From: an uncultured Oscillospiraceae bacterium
Lineage (GTDB): Bacteria > Bacillota > Clostridia > Oscillospirales > Oscillospiraceae
Assembly: GCA_947584295.1 (NCBI GenBank)
Contig: CANPWM010000008.1
Coordinates: 1 to 52,385 of the forward strand
DNA: 52,385 nucleotides
Direction: 5' to 3'
Shown one piece after another: positions 24,113 to 31,392 of the stretch. Made by a program: the position numbers and the translations under genes. The first letter of the stretch is position 1, and each line of letters starts with the position of its first letter. The notes under the pieces are model-generated. The model was not told the origin of the DNA. It saw only the letters and a program-made list of their open reading frames with translations, and ran no database searches.

Positions 24113-24559
24113 ATGTACTCTGAAAAGGTCATGGATCATTTCTCCAACCCCCGCAACGTGGGCGAGCTGCCCGACGCCAACGCCATCGGCCAGGTGGGCA
24201 ACCCCGTCTGCGGCGACATCATGAAGATCTATATGAAAATCGAAAACGGCGTCATCGAGAAGGTCAGCTTCAAGACCTTCGGCTGCGGCGCCGCCATCGC
24301 CACCAGCTCCATGGCCACGGAGCTGGTGAAGGGCAAATCCATCGAGGAGGCCCTGAAGCTCACCAACAAGGCCGTGGCCGAGGCCCTGGACGGCCTGCCC
24401 CCCCAGAAGCTCCACTGCTCCGTGCTGGCCGAGGAGGGCATTCGGGCGTGCCTGGCCGACTACTACAAGCGCCAGGGGATCGAGCCGCCCCCGGAGCTGA
24501 AGGACACCGACTGCGACGGCTGCTGCGACACCTGCGCCAAAAACGGCACCGCCCACTAA
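24113..24559 (+). CDS. nifU: Iron-sulfur cluster assembly scaffold protein (NifU/IscU-like)
   Basis: IscU-type scaffold on which NifS builds 2Fe-2S or 4Fe-4S clusters before transfer. The 148-aa protein has MYSEKVMDHFSNPRNVG and the three scaffold Cys in GNPVCGDIMK, FGCGAAIATSS and KLHCSVLAEE. Beyond the usual about 125 aa there is a Cys-rich tail (DTDCDGCCDTCAKNG) with four more Cys, which could bind metal or a partner; such tails occur in clostridial members. An AGGAGG site is 15 bases after nadA. It ends the operon before a strong terminator. Confidence 0.93.
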   Translation: MYSEKVMDHFSNPRNVGELPDANAIGQVGNPVCGDIMKIYMKIENGVIEKVSFKTFGCGAAIATSSMATELVKGKSIEEALKLTNKAVAEALDGLPPQKLHCSVLAEEGIRACLADYYKRQGIEPPPELKDTDCDGCCDTCAKNGTAH

Positions 24560-24581
24560 AACCAAACCAGAACCGCATAGG

Positions 24582-24615
24582 AAAACGGATAGGCATACGC
24601 CTATCCGTTTTAATT
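24582..24615 (+). terminator. Terminator of nifS-nadA-nifU
   Basis: A 13-bp perfect stem (24582-24594 with 24599-24611) with loop ATAC; the 3' arm ends in TTTT followed by AATTT. Confidence 0.85.
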
Positions 24616-24781
24616 TATCAAAATCCCCCGTACGGGCCGCATAGCGTCTAATAGAGCTGTTTCGTTAAGGCTTGTAGGGGCCGCCTCTCTAGGCGGCCCG
24701 CCGTCTTACGCTCGATTTCTCAATAATTTTTTTGCTATCTCCCAACGAATAATTTATCCGTACGGGCCGGACACCCGGCCG

Positions 24782-25117
24782 GCCCGCCGAACGAATTACG
24801 CATCGCCTTTCCCAAAAAGGTTGCGGCTACGCCGCGTATTCCATTTTCGGGCCGCCAAGAGAGGCGGCCCCTACAACATATGGGGAGGTTTTCCGGTAAT
24901 TCGCTGGGCCGCCGTGGGCGGCGGCCCGTACAGCGTTTAAAGATAGGTTTTCAGGAAATCGTAAGGCGGGCCGGCCAGGTGTCCGGCCCGTACAGATACC
25001 TTGTGCAAAAAACGCAAAATTCCGTGCGGAGCAATTCCACGTTTTCCCCCCCGCCCATCGAATTCCCGGCAATCTCTCATCAGGGCTTGTAGGGGCCGCC
25101 TCTCCAGGCGGCCCGCC
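24782..25117 (+). repeat. Long direct repeat, copy 1 (G-A-B-C-A palindrome unit)
   Basis: A 336-bp block: spacer, type G, A, B, C palindromes, a 90-bp spacer, then type A. It is repeated in the same orientation at 25301-25640 with scattered substitutions; the main difference is the short spacer between A and B (about 24877-24904). Confidence 0.75.
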
Positions 25118-25171
25118 GACATACGCAACATTTCCCAATAATCTGCTTGTTTCCCCCCAACGCACAATCCA

Positions 25172-25313
25172 CCCGTACGGGCCGGACGCGTCGTCGCGGA
25201 ACCGGCTTAACCTCGCGTCCCCGCGCGGCGGGAACGCTCAGGCGCCAGGTTCGCTCCTCCTTTCCCCATCGGGCAACGGCCCGATGGGGCCCCCAATGCG
25301 GCCCGCCGAACGA
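25172..25313 (+). repeat. Expanded palindrome (type H), about 140 bp, copy 1
   Basis: Starts like a type C palindrome (GTACGGGCCGGAC) and ends GCGGCCCGCC, but the loop is replaced by about 110 bp containing a CGCGGAACCGG segment, a GC-rich hairpin and a perfect CCCCATCGGGC/GCCCGATGGGG hairpin. The flanks are the same as those of the ordinary type C at 24759-24788. A second copy lies inverted at 32809-32943. Confidence 0.75.
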
Positions 25314-25640
25314 ATTATGCGTCGCCTTTCCCAAAAAGGTTGCGGCTACGCCGCATATTCCATTTTCGGGCCGCCAAGAGAGGCGGCCCCTACAAAGCTG
25401 GGGGAAAGTCTTTCGGGAAGTCGGAAAGTGGGCCGCCGTGGGCGGCGGCCCGTACGGCGTTTAAAGATAGGTTTTCAGAAAATCGGAAGGCGGGCCGGCC
25501 AGTGTCCGGCCCGTACAGATACCATGCGCAAAAAACGCAAAATTCCGTGCGGGGCAATTTCACATTTTCCCCCCCGCCCATCGAATTCCCGGCAATCTCT
25601 CATCAGGGCTTGTAGGGGCCGCCTCTCCAGGCGGCCCGCC
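25301..25640 (+). repeat. Long direct repeat, copy 2 (G-A-B-C-A palindrome unit)
   Basis: Second copy of the block at 24782-25117, starting with the shared GCCCGCCGAACGAATTA and ending with a type A palindrome. Confidence 0.75.
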
Positions 25641-26071
25641 GTCTTACGCAGAGATTAACAAAATCCAAGATTATTTCGTACAACGCACCCGTAGGGGCCG
25701 CCGTCCCCGGCGGCCCGTCCCGGTAAATATCCGAGCGGTCAATCAACGATGGACGGGTCGCCCGGGAGGGCGACCCCTACAAAAGCGTATGAATGTGTCG
25801 TTGCGAAATTCGATGTCGCCACGGGCCGCCAAGAGAGGCGGCCCCTACAACCACTAACGAAACAGCTCAAATAATCGCCGTACGGGCCGCCGCCCACGGC
25901 GGCCCACAATTCAAATACGCGGCATAGCCGCAACCTTTTTAGAGGGCGGAATCGAAATTCGGTAGGCGGGCCGGCCGGGTGTCCGGCCCGTACAGATACC
26001 ATGCGCAAAAAACATAAAATTCCGTGCGGGGCAATTTCACATTTTCCCCGTCCACCATCGGGCGGGCAGCC

Positions 26072-27100
26072 TTAAAGCTTCCTCTTCAGCCTCTCGATCT
26101 CCCGCTTCACCTCGTCCACGCTCTCCCCCTGGGTGATATCCCAGTCATCACGGAGGGCGGCGATCTGCTCCTGGTTGACAGCGATGGCGGCGGGAATGTC
26201 GCCCATGCGCTCGTAGAGCTGCGCGATGGCCATATAAGGGTCGGTAAAGGCGCGGGGGTGGGTCTGTCGCCGCTGGGCCTCCCGGTAACATTCAATGGCC
26301 CGCTCAAACTCCCCCTGGGCGGCCAGGCCGTCCCCCCGGCAGGCCCAGGCCATCCACTGGTCAGGGTACTCCCGGCACATCTGCTCCCAGATCGCCTGGG
26401 CCTGTTCCCGATCCCCACGGGCCCAGGCCACCCGCGCCCGATAATCCGGCGTGCGGAAGGTGTGATCCACCGTTGCCAGCTTACTGCACCACGCCTCCGC
26501 CTCATCGAAGCGCCGGTCTTGCACAAGGGCGTCTATGAGAGCCATGTAGGCCCGCCAGACAGTGGGGTTTTTGGCGATAAAATCCTTGTACCAGTCGATG
26601 TACTCCGTGTGGGTGTCGCTGTACCAGTCCGTGCAGGCCACGTTCATGGCCTCCCTCAACTCCTCGTGGGCGTCCTTGCTGTCCGGCTCCCTCGCCAGGG
26701 ACTCCCTGGCGTAATAGGCCGCCCGCCGCCGGTGGGAGCTGGCCTTGAAGTTCTCGATCCAGGCCAGCATCATAAGGGCCTCGCCCTTCTCCGGCTCCCG
26801 GCGGGTCATATCCTGCAAAAACTGCGCCTCCCGATCCAGCACCGCCTCCTCCATGTCCCGGTTGTCCCACAGCATATTGCGTATCCGCTCCACCCTCTGC
26901 TCGTCTGTCAGGGCGAAAAGCTCGTCGATGGTCACGCCAAAATAGGCGGAGATGGCCGGCAGCAGCGCGATATCCGGCGCGGTGGCCCCTGTCTCCCACT
27001 TGCTGACCGTCTGGGGGAGTACCCCCAGGGCCGCCGCCACCGTCTCCTGCGTCACCCCCCGCTGGCCGCGGAGGGTCTTGATTTGATTCCCGATCTCCAT
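26072..27100 (-). CDS. XRE-family HTH regulator with TPR-like helical repeats
   Basis: A 342-aa regulator. Residues 1-65 are a Cro/CI-type HTH (IGNQIKTLRGQRGVTQETVA, LGVLPQTVSKWETGATAPDI, YFGVTIDELFAL). From about 85 to 335 the sequence is all helical with TPR-like pairs (GEALMMLAWIENF, WRAYMALIDALVQDRRFDEA, AWACRGDGLAAQGEFERAIE, MAIAQLYERMGDIPAAIAV). Such Gram-positive regulators often bind a peptide or partner through the TPR groove; no short peptide gene is obvious nearby. AAGGAGC precedes ATG 27100. Its promoter overlaps a large palindrome (27129-27166), which suggests autoregulation. Confidence 0.88.
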   Translation of the reverse strand: MEIGNQIKTLRGQRGVTQETVAAALGVLPQTVSKWETGATAPDIALLPAISAYFGVTIDELFALTDEQRVERIRNMLWDNRDMEEAVLDREAQFLQDMTRREPEKGEALMMLAWIENFKASSHRRRAAYYARESLAREPDSKDAHEELREAMNVACTDWYSDTHTEYIDWYKDFIAKNPTVWRAYMALIDALVQDRRFDEAEAWCSKLATVDHTFRTPDYRARVAWARGDREQAQAIWEQMCREYPDQWMAWACRGDGLAAQGEFERAIECYREAQRRQTHPRAFTDPYMAIAQLYERMGDIPAAIAVNQEQIAALRDDWDITQGESVDEVKREIERLKRKL

Positions 27101-27128
27101 TGTCGTAATGCTCCTTCAATAAAAAATA

Positions 27129-27166
27129 CCGTCCGGACTTGTGGGCATTGTACCACAGCCGGACGG
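27129..27166 (-). promoter_or_regulatory. Nested palindrome overlapping the -10 of the XRE-TPR gene (putative operator)
   Basis: Outer arms CCGTCCGG (27129-27136) and CCGGACGG (27159-27166) are perfect inverted repeats; inner arms GTGG (27142-27145) and CCAC (27153-27156) are nested inside. The centre holds the -10 hexamer of the XRE-TPR promoter. Likely bound by that gene's own product. Confidence 0.5.
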
Positions 27167-27176
27167 CTTTTTTCAA
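27147..27176 (-). promoter_or_regulatory. Sigma-A promoter of the XRE-TPR gene
   Basis: On the minus strand TTGAAA (27176-27171) and TACAAT (27152-27147) are 18 bp apart. Confidence 0.65.
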
Positions 27177-27226
27177 TTGCGACGATGGCGAGTCCGCCCG
27201 CCTGTCAGGCGAGGATACGCTTTTCC

Positions 27227-27250
27227 CCTCTTTTGTCAACACAAAAGAGG
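27227..27250. other. Perfect hairpin in the XRE-TPR / transglutaminase gap
   Basis: CCTCTTTTGT and ACAAAAGAGG form a 10-bp stem with loop CAAC. There is no nearby gene end for it to terminate except possibly transcripts coming from outside; its role is unknown. Confidence 0.5.
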
Positions 27251-27342
27251 AAAAAGTACTGCCCCCCGCCCGCCCTGGCGGGGCGGAATTCCCCTCAAAA
27301 CGCAGGCTCAAAAAATAATTTAAAAAAATTATAAAAAAGTAC

Positions 27343-27371
27343 TTGACAATACTTTTAGAGCATGGTATAAT
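27343..27371 (+). promoter_or_regulatory. Consensus sigma-A promoter pointing antisense into the transglutaminase lipoprotein gene
   Basis: TTGACA (27343-27348) and TATAAT (27366-27371) are exactly 17 bp apart. AAAAGTA (27335-27341) and TACTTTT (27350-27356) form a 7-bp inverted repeat over the -35, like an operator. Downstream on this strand there is only the 3' end of the minus-strand gene at 27398. See findings. Confidence 0.65.
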
Positions 27372-27397
27372 GCACAGCGTCAAGGAAGGCGCGGTCG

Positions 27398-28609
27398 TTA
27401 GCCACGGTAAGCCCAGCGGGTACCCTTGGCCTCCGGCACGTCGCCGTCCCACTGGTGGTTCGTTTCACGCATGAAGTCGCTGGTGACGTTGAAATAGGTG
27501 TGGGCCAGGGCCATCTGGGTGGAATAGGGCGGCACGAAGCCGTCGTAGACCGGGTCGTTCCAGGTCACGTCCACGGCGTACCACTCCCCGTCCAGCCTCA
27601 CCAGGTTCCAGGCGTGTTCCTCCGTTCTGCCGTAGGCCCAGCCGCGAACCGTCAGGCACTCGATGCCCAGAATATCCATAAAAAGCTGGAAGGTCGTGGC
27701 GTAGCCCAGGCAGATGCCAACGCCGTGGATCAGCAGGCCGTAGGGGTTGTCGTTGTCCGGGTCGGGGGTACCCACGGGGCCGTTGGTCAGCTCCGCCGGG
27801 TCGTACTGGGCGTTGAGAACCAGGAAATCGTTAATGGCCAGCTCCTTCTCCTGGGGCGTCATGTTCTCCTTGAGCTCCCTGGCGAGGATCCGGCGGCACC
27901 TGTTGTAAACCGCCAGATTCTTCGGCGTAAGGCCGGTGGGGTCGCCGCTCTCCATAGCCGCCACCACCGCGTCATGATCGTATACGTCCGGCTTCTCCGG
28001 CCCCGTGTCGGAAGTGGTGTCCGCGGCGGTATCGGGAGTGGTGTCGGGGGTGGTGTCCTGCTGGGGCAGGGGGGATACATAGTCAAAAAGCGACGGCGCG
28101 GGGGCGGGATCGTCAGCAAAGCACCCCTCCCAGGCCGCTCTGGCGGCGTCGTTGTCGTGGCAGATCACAAGGGCGGCAAAGCACCCGCCCGTCAGCACAA
28201 GGCCCGTCCCGGCCAGCTCCGCCTCCTCGGGGGCATAGCCGAAAAACGCGCCCACCCGCTCGTCCCGGTAGGCCGTCAGCGTCTGGACGCAGGCGGCGGC
28301 GGAGGCGGGATCCGTCAACTCAAAAACGGCGATCTCACAGGCGGTGACGCCGGTGGGACTGCAGATCACCCCGTCCAGGCACTCCCCGGCGGCCTCCCCC
28401 AGATACAGCATACTGTACGGGGCAAACTCCGGGTCATCGCTTGTGACGGCGTACAGCGCGGGCAGCTCCCGCTGGGAGGCGGCCAGCGCCCCGGCGATCT
28501 GGGCGGCGGTGTAGGGCGTGGAGGCCGTCTTATCCTCCCCCGGGCCGCACCCTGTCAGGGCCGTCAGCAGAAGGCTCAGCGCCAGAAAAACAGCGAATGT
28601 TCTTTTCAT
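27398..28609 (-). CDS. Lipoprotein with DUF4358-like domain and transglutaminase-like cysteine protease domain
   Basis: A 403-aa lipoprotein; lipobox LTGC with Cys21. Residues 30-165 resemble DUF4358 (EIAVFELTDPASAAACVQTL, RVGAFFGYAPEEAELAGTGL). A QDTTPDTTPDTAADTTSDT linker (about 184-202) follows, close to the linker of the VanX fusion at 17959. Residues 210-403 are a transglutaminase-like core with triad Cys300 (GVGICLGYATTF), His332 (EEHAWNLV) and Asp347 (YAVDVTWNDP). In bacteria this fold usually cleaves peptides rather than cross-linking them. The start overlaps the yigZ-like stop by four bases, so the two are coupled. No clear terminator follows, and a strong opposing promoter sits 27 bases beyond the stop. 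Confidence 0.85.
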   Translation of the reverse strand: MKRTFAVFLALSLLLTALTGCGPGEDKTASTPYTAAQIAGALAASQRELPALYAVTSDDPEFAPYSMLYLGEAAGECLDGVICSPTGVTACEIAVFELTDPASAAACVQTLTAYRDERVGAFFGYAPEEAELAGTGLVLTGGCFAALVICHDNDAARAAWEGCFADDPAPAPSLFDYVSPLPQQDTTPDTTPDTAADTTSDTGPEKPDVYDHDAVVAAMESGDPTGLTPKNLAVYNRCRRILARELKENMTPQEKELAINDFLVLNAQYDPAELTNGPVGTPDPDNDNPYGLLIHGVGICLGYATTFQLFMDILGIECLTVRGWAYGRTEEHAWNLVRLDGEWYAVDVTWNDPVYDGFVPPYSTQMALAHTYFNVTSDFMRETNHQWDGDVPEAKGTRWAYRG

Positions 28610-29244
28610 ATCTCTCCCTCCAGGGGTACAGGCCGCAGGGACTGTCCCGTGACCTCCAACAGCGCCGTCCCGGCGGTCAGATCGGTGATCCGCGGGGCGA
28701 AAGCGCCGTATTCCTCCGCCGTCATGGCCAGCTTCAGCTCCACGTCGGCCCCGAAAACAGTGTCCTCCAGCAAGGCGCTGGTGCGGCCCAGCTCCGCTCG
28801 GATCCGCTCGTACTGGGGGTAGGAGCAGAGGAGCGACAGCTCCAACAGCGGCGTCATGCGGGCCTTTCCCGCTTTCTCCAGGGCCAGGGCGGCGGCCTTG
28901 GCATAGGCCCGCACCAGGCCCCCCGCCCCCAGCAGGATCCCGCCGAAATAGCGGGTCACCACACAGCAGAAGTCCTGAACGCCCGCCTTGCGAAAGACGT
29001 CCAGCACCGGCATACCGGCGGTGCCGGAGGGTTCCCCGTCGTCGGAATACCGCATGATCCCGCCTTCATGGAGGGCGTAGGCGTACACGTTATGGGTGGC
29101 GTCCCAGTGGCGCTCCCGGGTCTGCCGCAGGCGCTCCAGGGCCTGGGCCTCGCTCTCCACATACCACACCCGCCCGATAAAGCGGGAGCGTTTTTCCACA
29201 TATTCAATTTCGCCGTCCCCGGCGGGAATGATGTAGTCGGGCAT
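28606..29244 (-). CDS. YigZ/IMPACT family protein
   Basis: A 212-aa member of the YigZ/IMPACT family. The N-terminal IMPACT domain shows EKRSRFIGRVWYV, ATHNVYAYAL, RYSDDGEPSGTAGMPVLDV and TRYFGGILLGAGGLVRAYA; a small ferredoxin-like C-terminal domain (DUF1949-type) follows from about 140. Its molecular role is unsettled; eukaryotic IMPACT acts on translation control through GCN1. It lies 24 bases downstream of hflX and overlaps the lipoprotein gene, forming hflX-yigZ-lipoprotein. Confidence 0.93.
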   Translation of the reverse strand: MPDYIIPAGDGEIEYVEKRSRFIGRVWYVESEAQALERLRQTRERHWDATHNVYAYALHEGGIMRYSDDGEPSGTAGMPVLDVFRKAGVQDFCCVVTRYFGGILLGAGGLVRAYAKAAALALEKAGKARMTPLLELSLLCSYPQYERIRAELGRTSALLEDTVFGADVELKLAMTAEEYGAFAPRITDLTAGTALLEVTGQSLRPVPLEGEI

Positions 29245-29268
29245 AGGAACCTCCCCAAAAGCACAGCC

Positions 29269-30594
29269 TCACGCGTTATCCGGACCCTCCCGGTTCTCCT
29301 CTATAAATTCCCTGACCTGGCCCCACAGCTCGGGCTTTACGGTGACGTCCACCAAAATACCGGCGTCGGCGTAGTCTATGGCGTGGACCTCCGCCTCCCG
29401 GTGCAGCAGATCCAGCGTCCCGCCGGCGGCGTAGGGCAGCAGAAGCCTCACCCGCTTTTTGCCCCGGGAGAGGATCTCCGTGATCTTTTCCAACAGCCTG
29501 TCCGTCCCCTCCCCGGTCTTGGCGGAGAGGGCGATGACGTTCCCACCCCGGGGGATCCCGGCGGGGTCGGGGCAGAGGTCTGCCTTGTTGTAGGCGTCGA
29601 TGCAGGGGGTACCCTCCGCGCCCAACTCGGCGATGAGCCGTCGCACCACGTCCACCTGGGCCTCCCGCTCCGGGGAGGAGGAATCTATGACGTGGATCAG
29701 GATATCGGCGAAGCTCAGCTCCTCTAAGGTGGCCTTGAAGGCCTCCACCAGATGGTGCGGGAGCTTGCGGATAAAGCCCACGGTGTCGGAGATCAGCGCC
29801 TCGCTTCCGGGGGCCAGGGTGAGCTTGCGGGTGGTGGTGTCCAGGGTGTCAAAGAGCCTGTCGTTGGCCTCGATCCCCGCGCCGGTGAGCTTGTTCAGCA
29901 GGGTGGACTTCCCGGCGTTGGTGTAGCCCACCAGGGCGATGACCGGCACGCCGTTCTTCTCCCGCTGCCGCCGCTGGGTGCCGCGCACCCGGCGGACGGA
30001 CTCCAGCTCCTCCTCCAGCTTCTGGATCTTCCGCCGGATATGCCGCCGGTCAGTCTCAAGCTGCGTCTCGCCGGGGCCGCGGGTGCCGATGGGGCTTTTC
30101 CCGCCGGAGGCCGTCTGGCGCACCAGATGCGTCCACATGCCGGTGAGGCGCGGGAGCAGATAGTTATATTGGGCCAGCTCCACCTGGAGCCGCCCTTCCC
30201 TGGTGCGGGCCCGGGCGGCGAAGATGTCCAGGATCAGCTGGGAGCGATCCAGCACATGAAGGCCCAGATCCTCCTCCAGCGCCCGGAGCTGGGAGGGGGA
30301 AAGCTCGTTGTCAAAGACCGCCAGGGTGCAGTCGTTGGCCTCCGCCAAGGCCTTTACCTCCTGAACCTTGCCCTGGCCGATGAAGCTGCGGGGGTCGGGG
30401 GTGCGCTTTGTCTGCAAGACCTTGCCGCAGCAGACGCCCCCGGCTGTCTCCAAAAGGGCCTCCAGCTCGCTGAGGGTCACCTCGTCGGAGCGTTCCCGCT
30501 CCTCCATGCTGTCGGCGGCCAGCCCCACCAGGACGGCCCGCTCTAACTCGTTACGTTCCAATTTCTTCTTCCCTTCGCCCTTGATGACAGCCAT
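29269..30594 (-). CDS. hflX: Ribosome-associated GTPase HflX
   Basis: HflX splits stalled or heat-damaged 70S ribosomes. The N-terminal HflX domain (QTKRTPDPRSFIGQGKVQE, VFDNELSPSQLRALEE, LDIFAARARTREGRLQVELAQ), the glycine-rich GTRGPGETQLETDRR, and the G domain with G1 GYTNAGKSTLL, DTVGFIRKLPHHLV and NKAD are all present. I give ATG 30594 (441 aa). A TTG at 30561 with a better ribosome site (GGGAAG) is an alternative. The reading can extend to 30735, but that part translates a tRNA-like sequence and is not credible. A TGCTATAATG overlaps the ATG, so a -10 may lie on the start itself, favouring the TTG. Confidence 0.9.
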   Translation of the reverse strand: MAVIKGEGKKKLERNELERAVLVGLAADSMEERERSDEVTLSELEALLETAGGVCCGKVLQTKRTPDPRSFIGQGKVQEVKALAEANDCTLAVFDNELSPSQLRALEEDLGLHVLDRSQLILDIFAARARTREGRLQVELAQYNYLLPRLTGMWTHLVRQTASGGKSPIGTRGPGETQLETDRRHIRRKIQKLEEELESVRRVRGTQRRQREKNGVPVIALVGYTNAGKSTLLNKLTGAGIEANDRLFDTLDTTTRKLTLAPGSEALISDTVGFIRKLPHHLVEAFKATLEELSFADILIHVIDSSSPEREAQVDVVRRLIAELGAEGTPCIDAYNKADLCPDPAGIPRGGNVIALSAKTGEGTDRLLEKITEILSRGKKRVRLLLPYAAGGTLDLLHREAEVHAIDYADAGILVDVTVKPELWGQVREFIEENREGPDNA

Positions 30595-30640
30595 TATAGC
30601 ATAAATCCCCCCGGTTGTATACAAAAAAGGTGTAAACTTA

Positions 30641-30724
30641 TGGTTAAGATGCCGGGAGTCGAACCCGCACCGCTCCATGCGGGCCCTATGGCGTTGATCG
30701 CGTTTTAAACTGTTCTCTATCTTA
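30641..30724 (-). pseudogene. tRNA-like remnant (possible tRNA pseudogene)
   Basis: On the minus strand an 84-nt segment begins TAAGATA and ends CATCTTAACCA, giving six of seven acceptor-type pairs and an encoded CCA. Before it is a T-arm-like GCGGG-TTCGACT-CCCGG with the invariant TTCGA loop. The D arm lacks GG and no good anticodon stem can be drawn, so this is probably a decayed tRNA or tRNA-derived sequence rather than a working gene. It sits directly upstream of hflX. Confidence 0.35.
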
Positions 30725-30825
30725 GAAAAGGTCAAAAAAATATGATTAAATCTGCTACCAAGGCCAGTCTTTTCGGAGTATATAGGTGAAGGACCGATCG
30801 GGACTAAACAGCAAAGGGTGATGGA

Positions 30826-31392
30826 ATGAACGATAAAGAAATCGTAGACCTTTACTGGTCAAGATCAGATGAGGCCATCAGAGAGACGCAGACGAAATAT
30901 GGAAGATACTGCTATTCCGTAGCTCTTCGAGTATTGCACGATCCTGACGACGCCCAGGAGGTCGTCAACGACGTGTATCTGGGCGCATGGAACAGTCTGC
31001 CGCCTCATAAGCCTGCTGAACTGTCCACATATTTAGCGAAGCTTACCCGCTGTCTTGCCCTTAAGAAATGTCAAAAGGCCCGCGCGCAAAAGCGCGGCGG
31101 CGGTGAGATAGCGTTGGCACTGGAGGAATTGGGCGATTGTATCCCCTCCGGTCAGGATCCGGAAAGCGAGGTGGAGGCGGGGGAGCTTGGACAAGCGATC
31201 CGCGGCTTCGTGGCGGCCCTGCCATCTAATGAGCGGAATCTCTTTGTCTGCCGGTATTGGTATTTGGATCCTATCGACCAAATTTGCCGCCGGTACGGCT
31301 TCAGCGAGGGCAAGGTGAAGTCGCTGCTTCAAAGAACAAGGAAAAAATTAAAAAAGCATCTTATAAAGGAGGGCTTCATTCATGAATGTTGA
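30826..31392 (+). CDS. ECF-type RNA polymerase sigma factor (pair 1)
   Basis: A 188-aa sigma-70-like factor with only regions 2 and 4. Region 2 is about residues 10-85 (ALRVLHDPDDAQEVVNDVYLGAWNSLP); region 4 is about 120-185 (LPSNERNLFVCRYWYLDPID, then the HTH QICRRYGFSEGKVKSLLQRTRKKLKKHL). The middle carries KKCQKARAQKRGGGEIALALEEL, shared with the paralogue at 48203. The stop overlaps the next gene, a one-pass membrane protein, which is probably the cognate anti-sigma or sensor. A TATATA-GTGAA motif (30779-30790) upstream also appears before the paralogue and may be the self-recognised promoter. Confidence 0.9.
   Translation: MNDKEIVDLYWSRSDEAIRETQTKYGRYCYSVALRVLHDPDDAQEVVNDVYLGAWNSLPPHKPAELSTYLAKLTRCLALKKCQKARAQKRGGGEIALALEELGDCIPSGQDPESEVEAGELGQAIRGFVAALPSNERNLFVCRYWYLDPIDQICRRYGFSEGKVKSLLQRTRKKLKKHLIKEGFIHEC

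Larger units (their letters stand above)
24671..25993. repeat. Palindromic repeat cluster 2 (REP-like array)
   Basis: About 20 palindromes fill the 1.5-kb gap. Type A at 24671-24702, 24848-24876, 25086-25117, 25368-25396, 25609-25640 and 25821-25850. Type B at 24905-24931, 25430-25459 and 25877-25906. Type C (GTACGGGCCGGACACCCGGC) at 24759-24788, 24966-24993, 25493-25519 and 25966-25993. Type D 25751-25781, type F 25690-25722, type G 24811-24838, 25332-25362 and 25916-25950, and an expanded C form at 25172-25313. Spacers recur in the same order. No credible gene is present; open frames here are runs through GC-rich palindromes. Confidence 0.88.

Noticed and set aside
24671..25993. CRISPR array
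   Set aside because: The repeats differ in type and orientation, the spacers themselves are repeated, and there are no cas genes.
24827..26008. Many open frames of 60-120 codons in cluster 2
   Set aside because: They follow the GC-rich palindromes, overlap each other on both strands and repeat the same peptide fragments. I treat the region as non-coding.
30595..30735. 47-residue N-terminal extension of hflX
   Set aside because: It translates the tRNA-like remnant and the promoter region, and HflX homology starts only after it.
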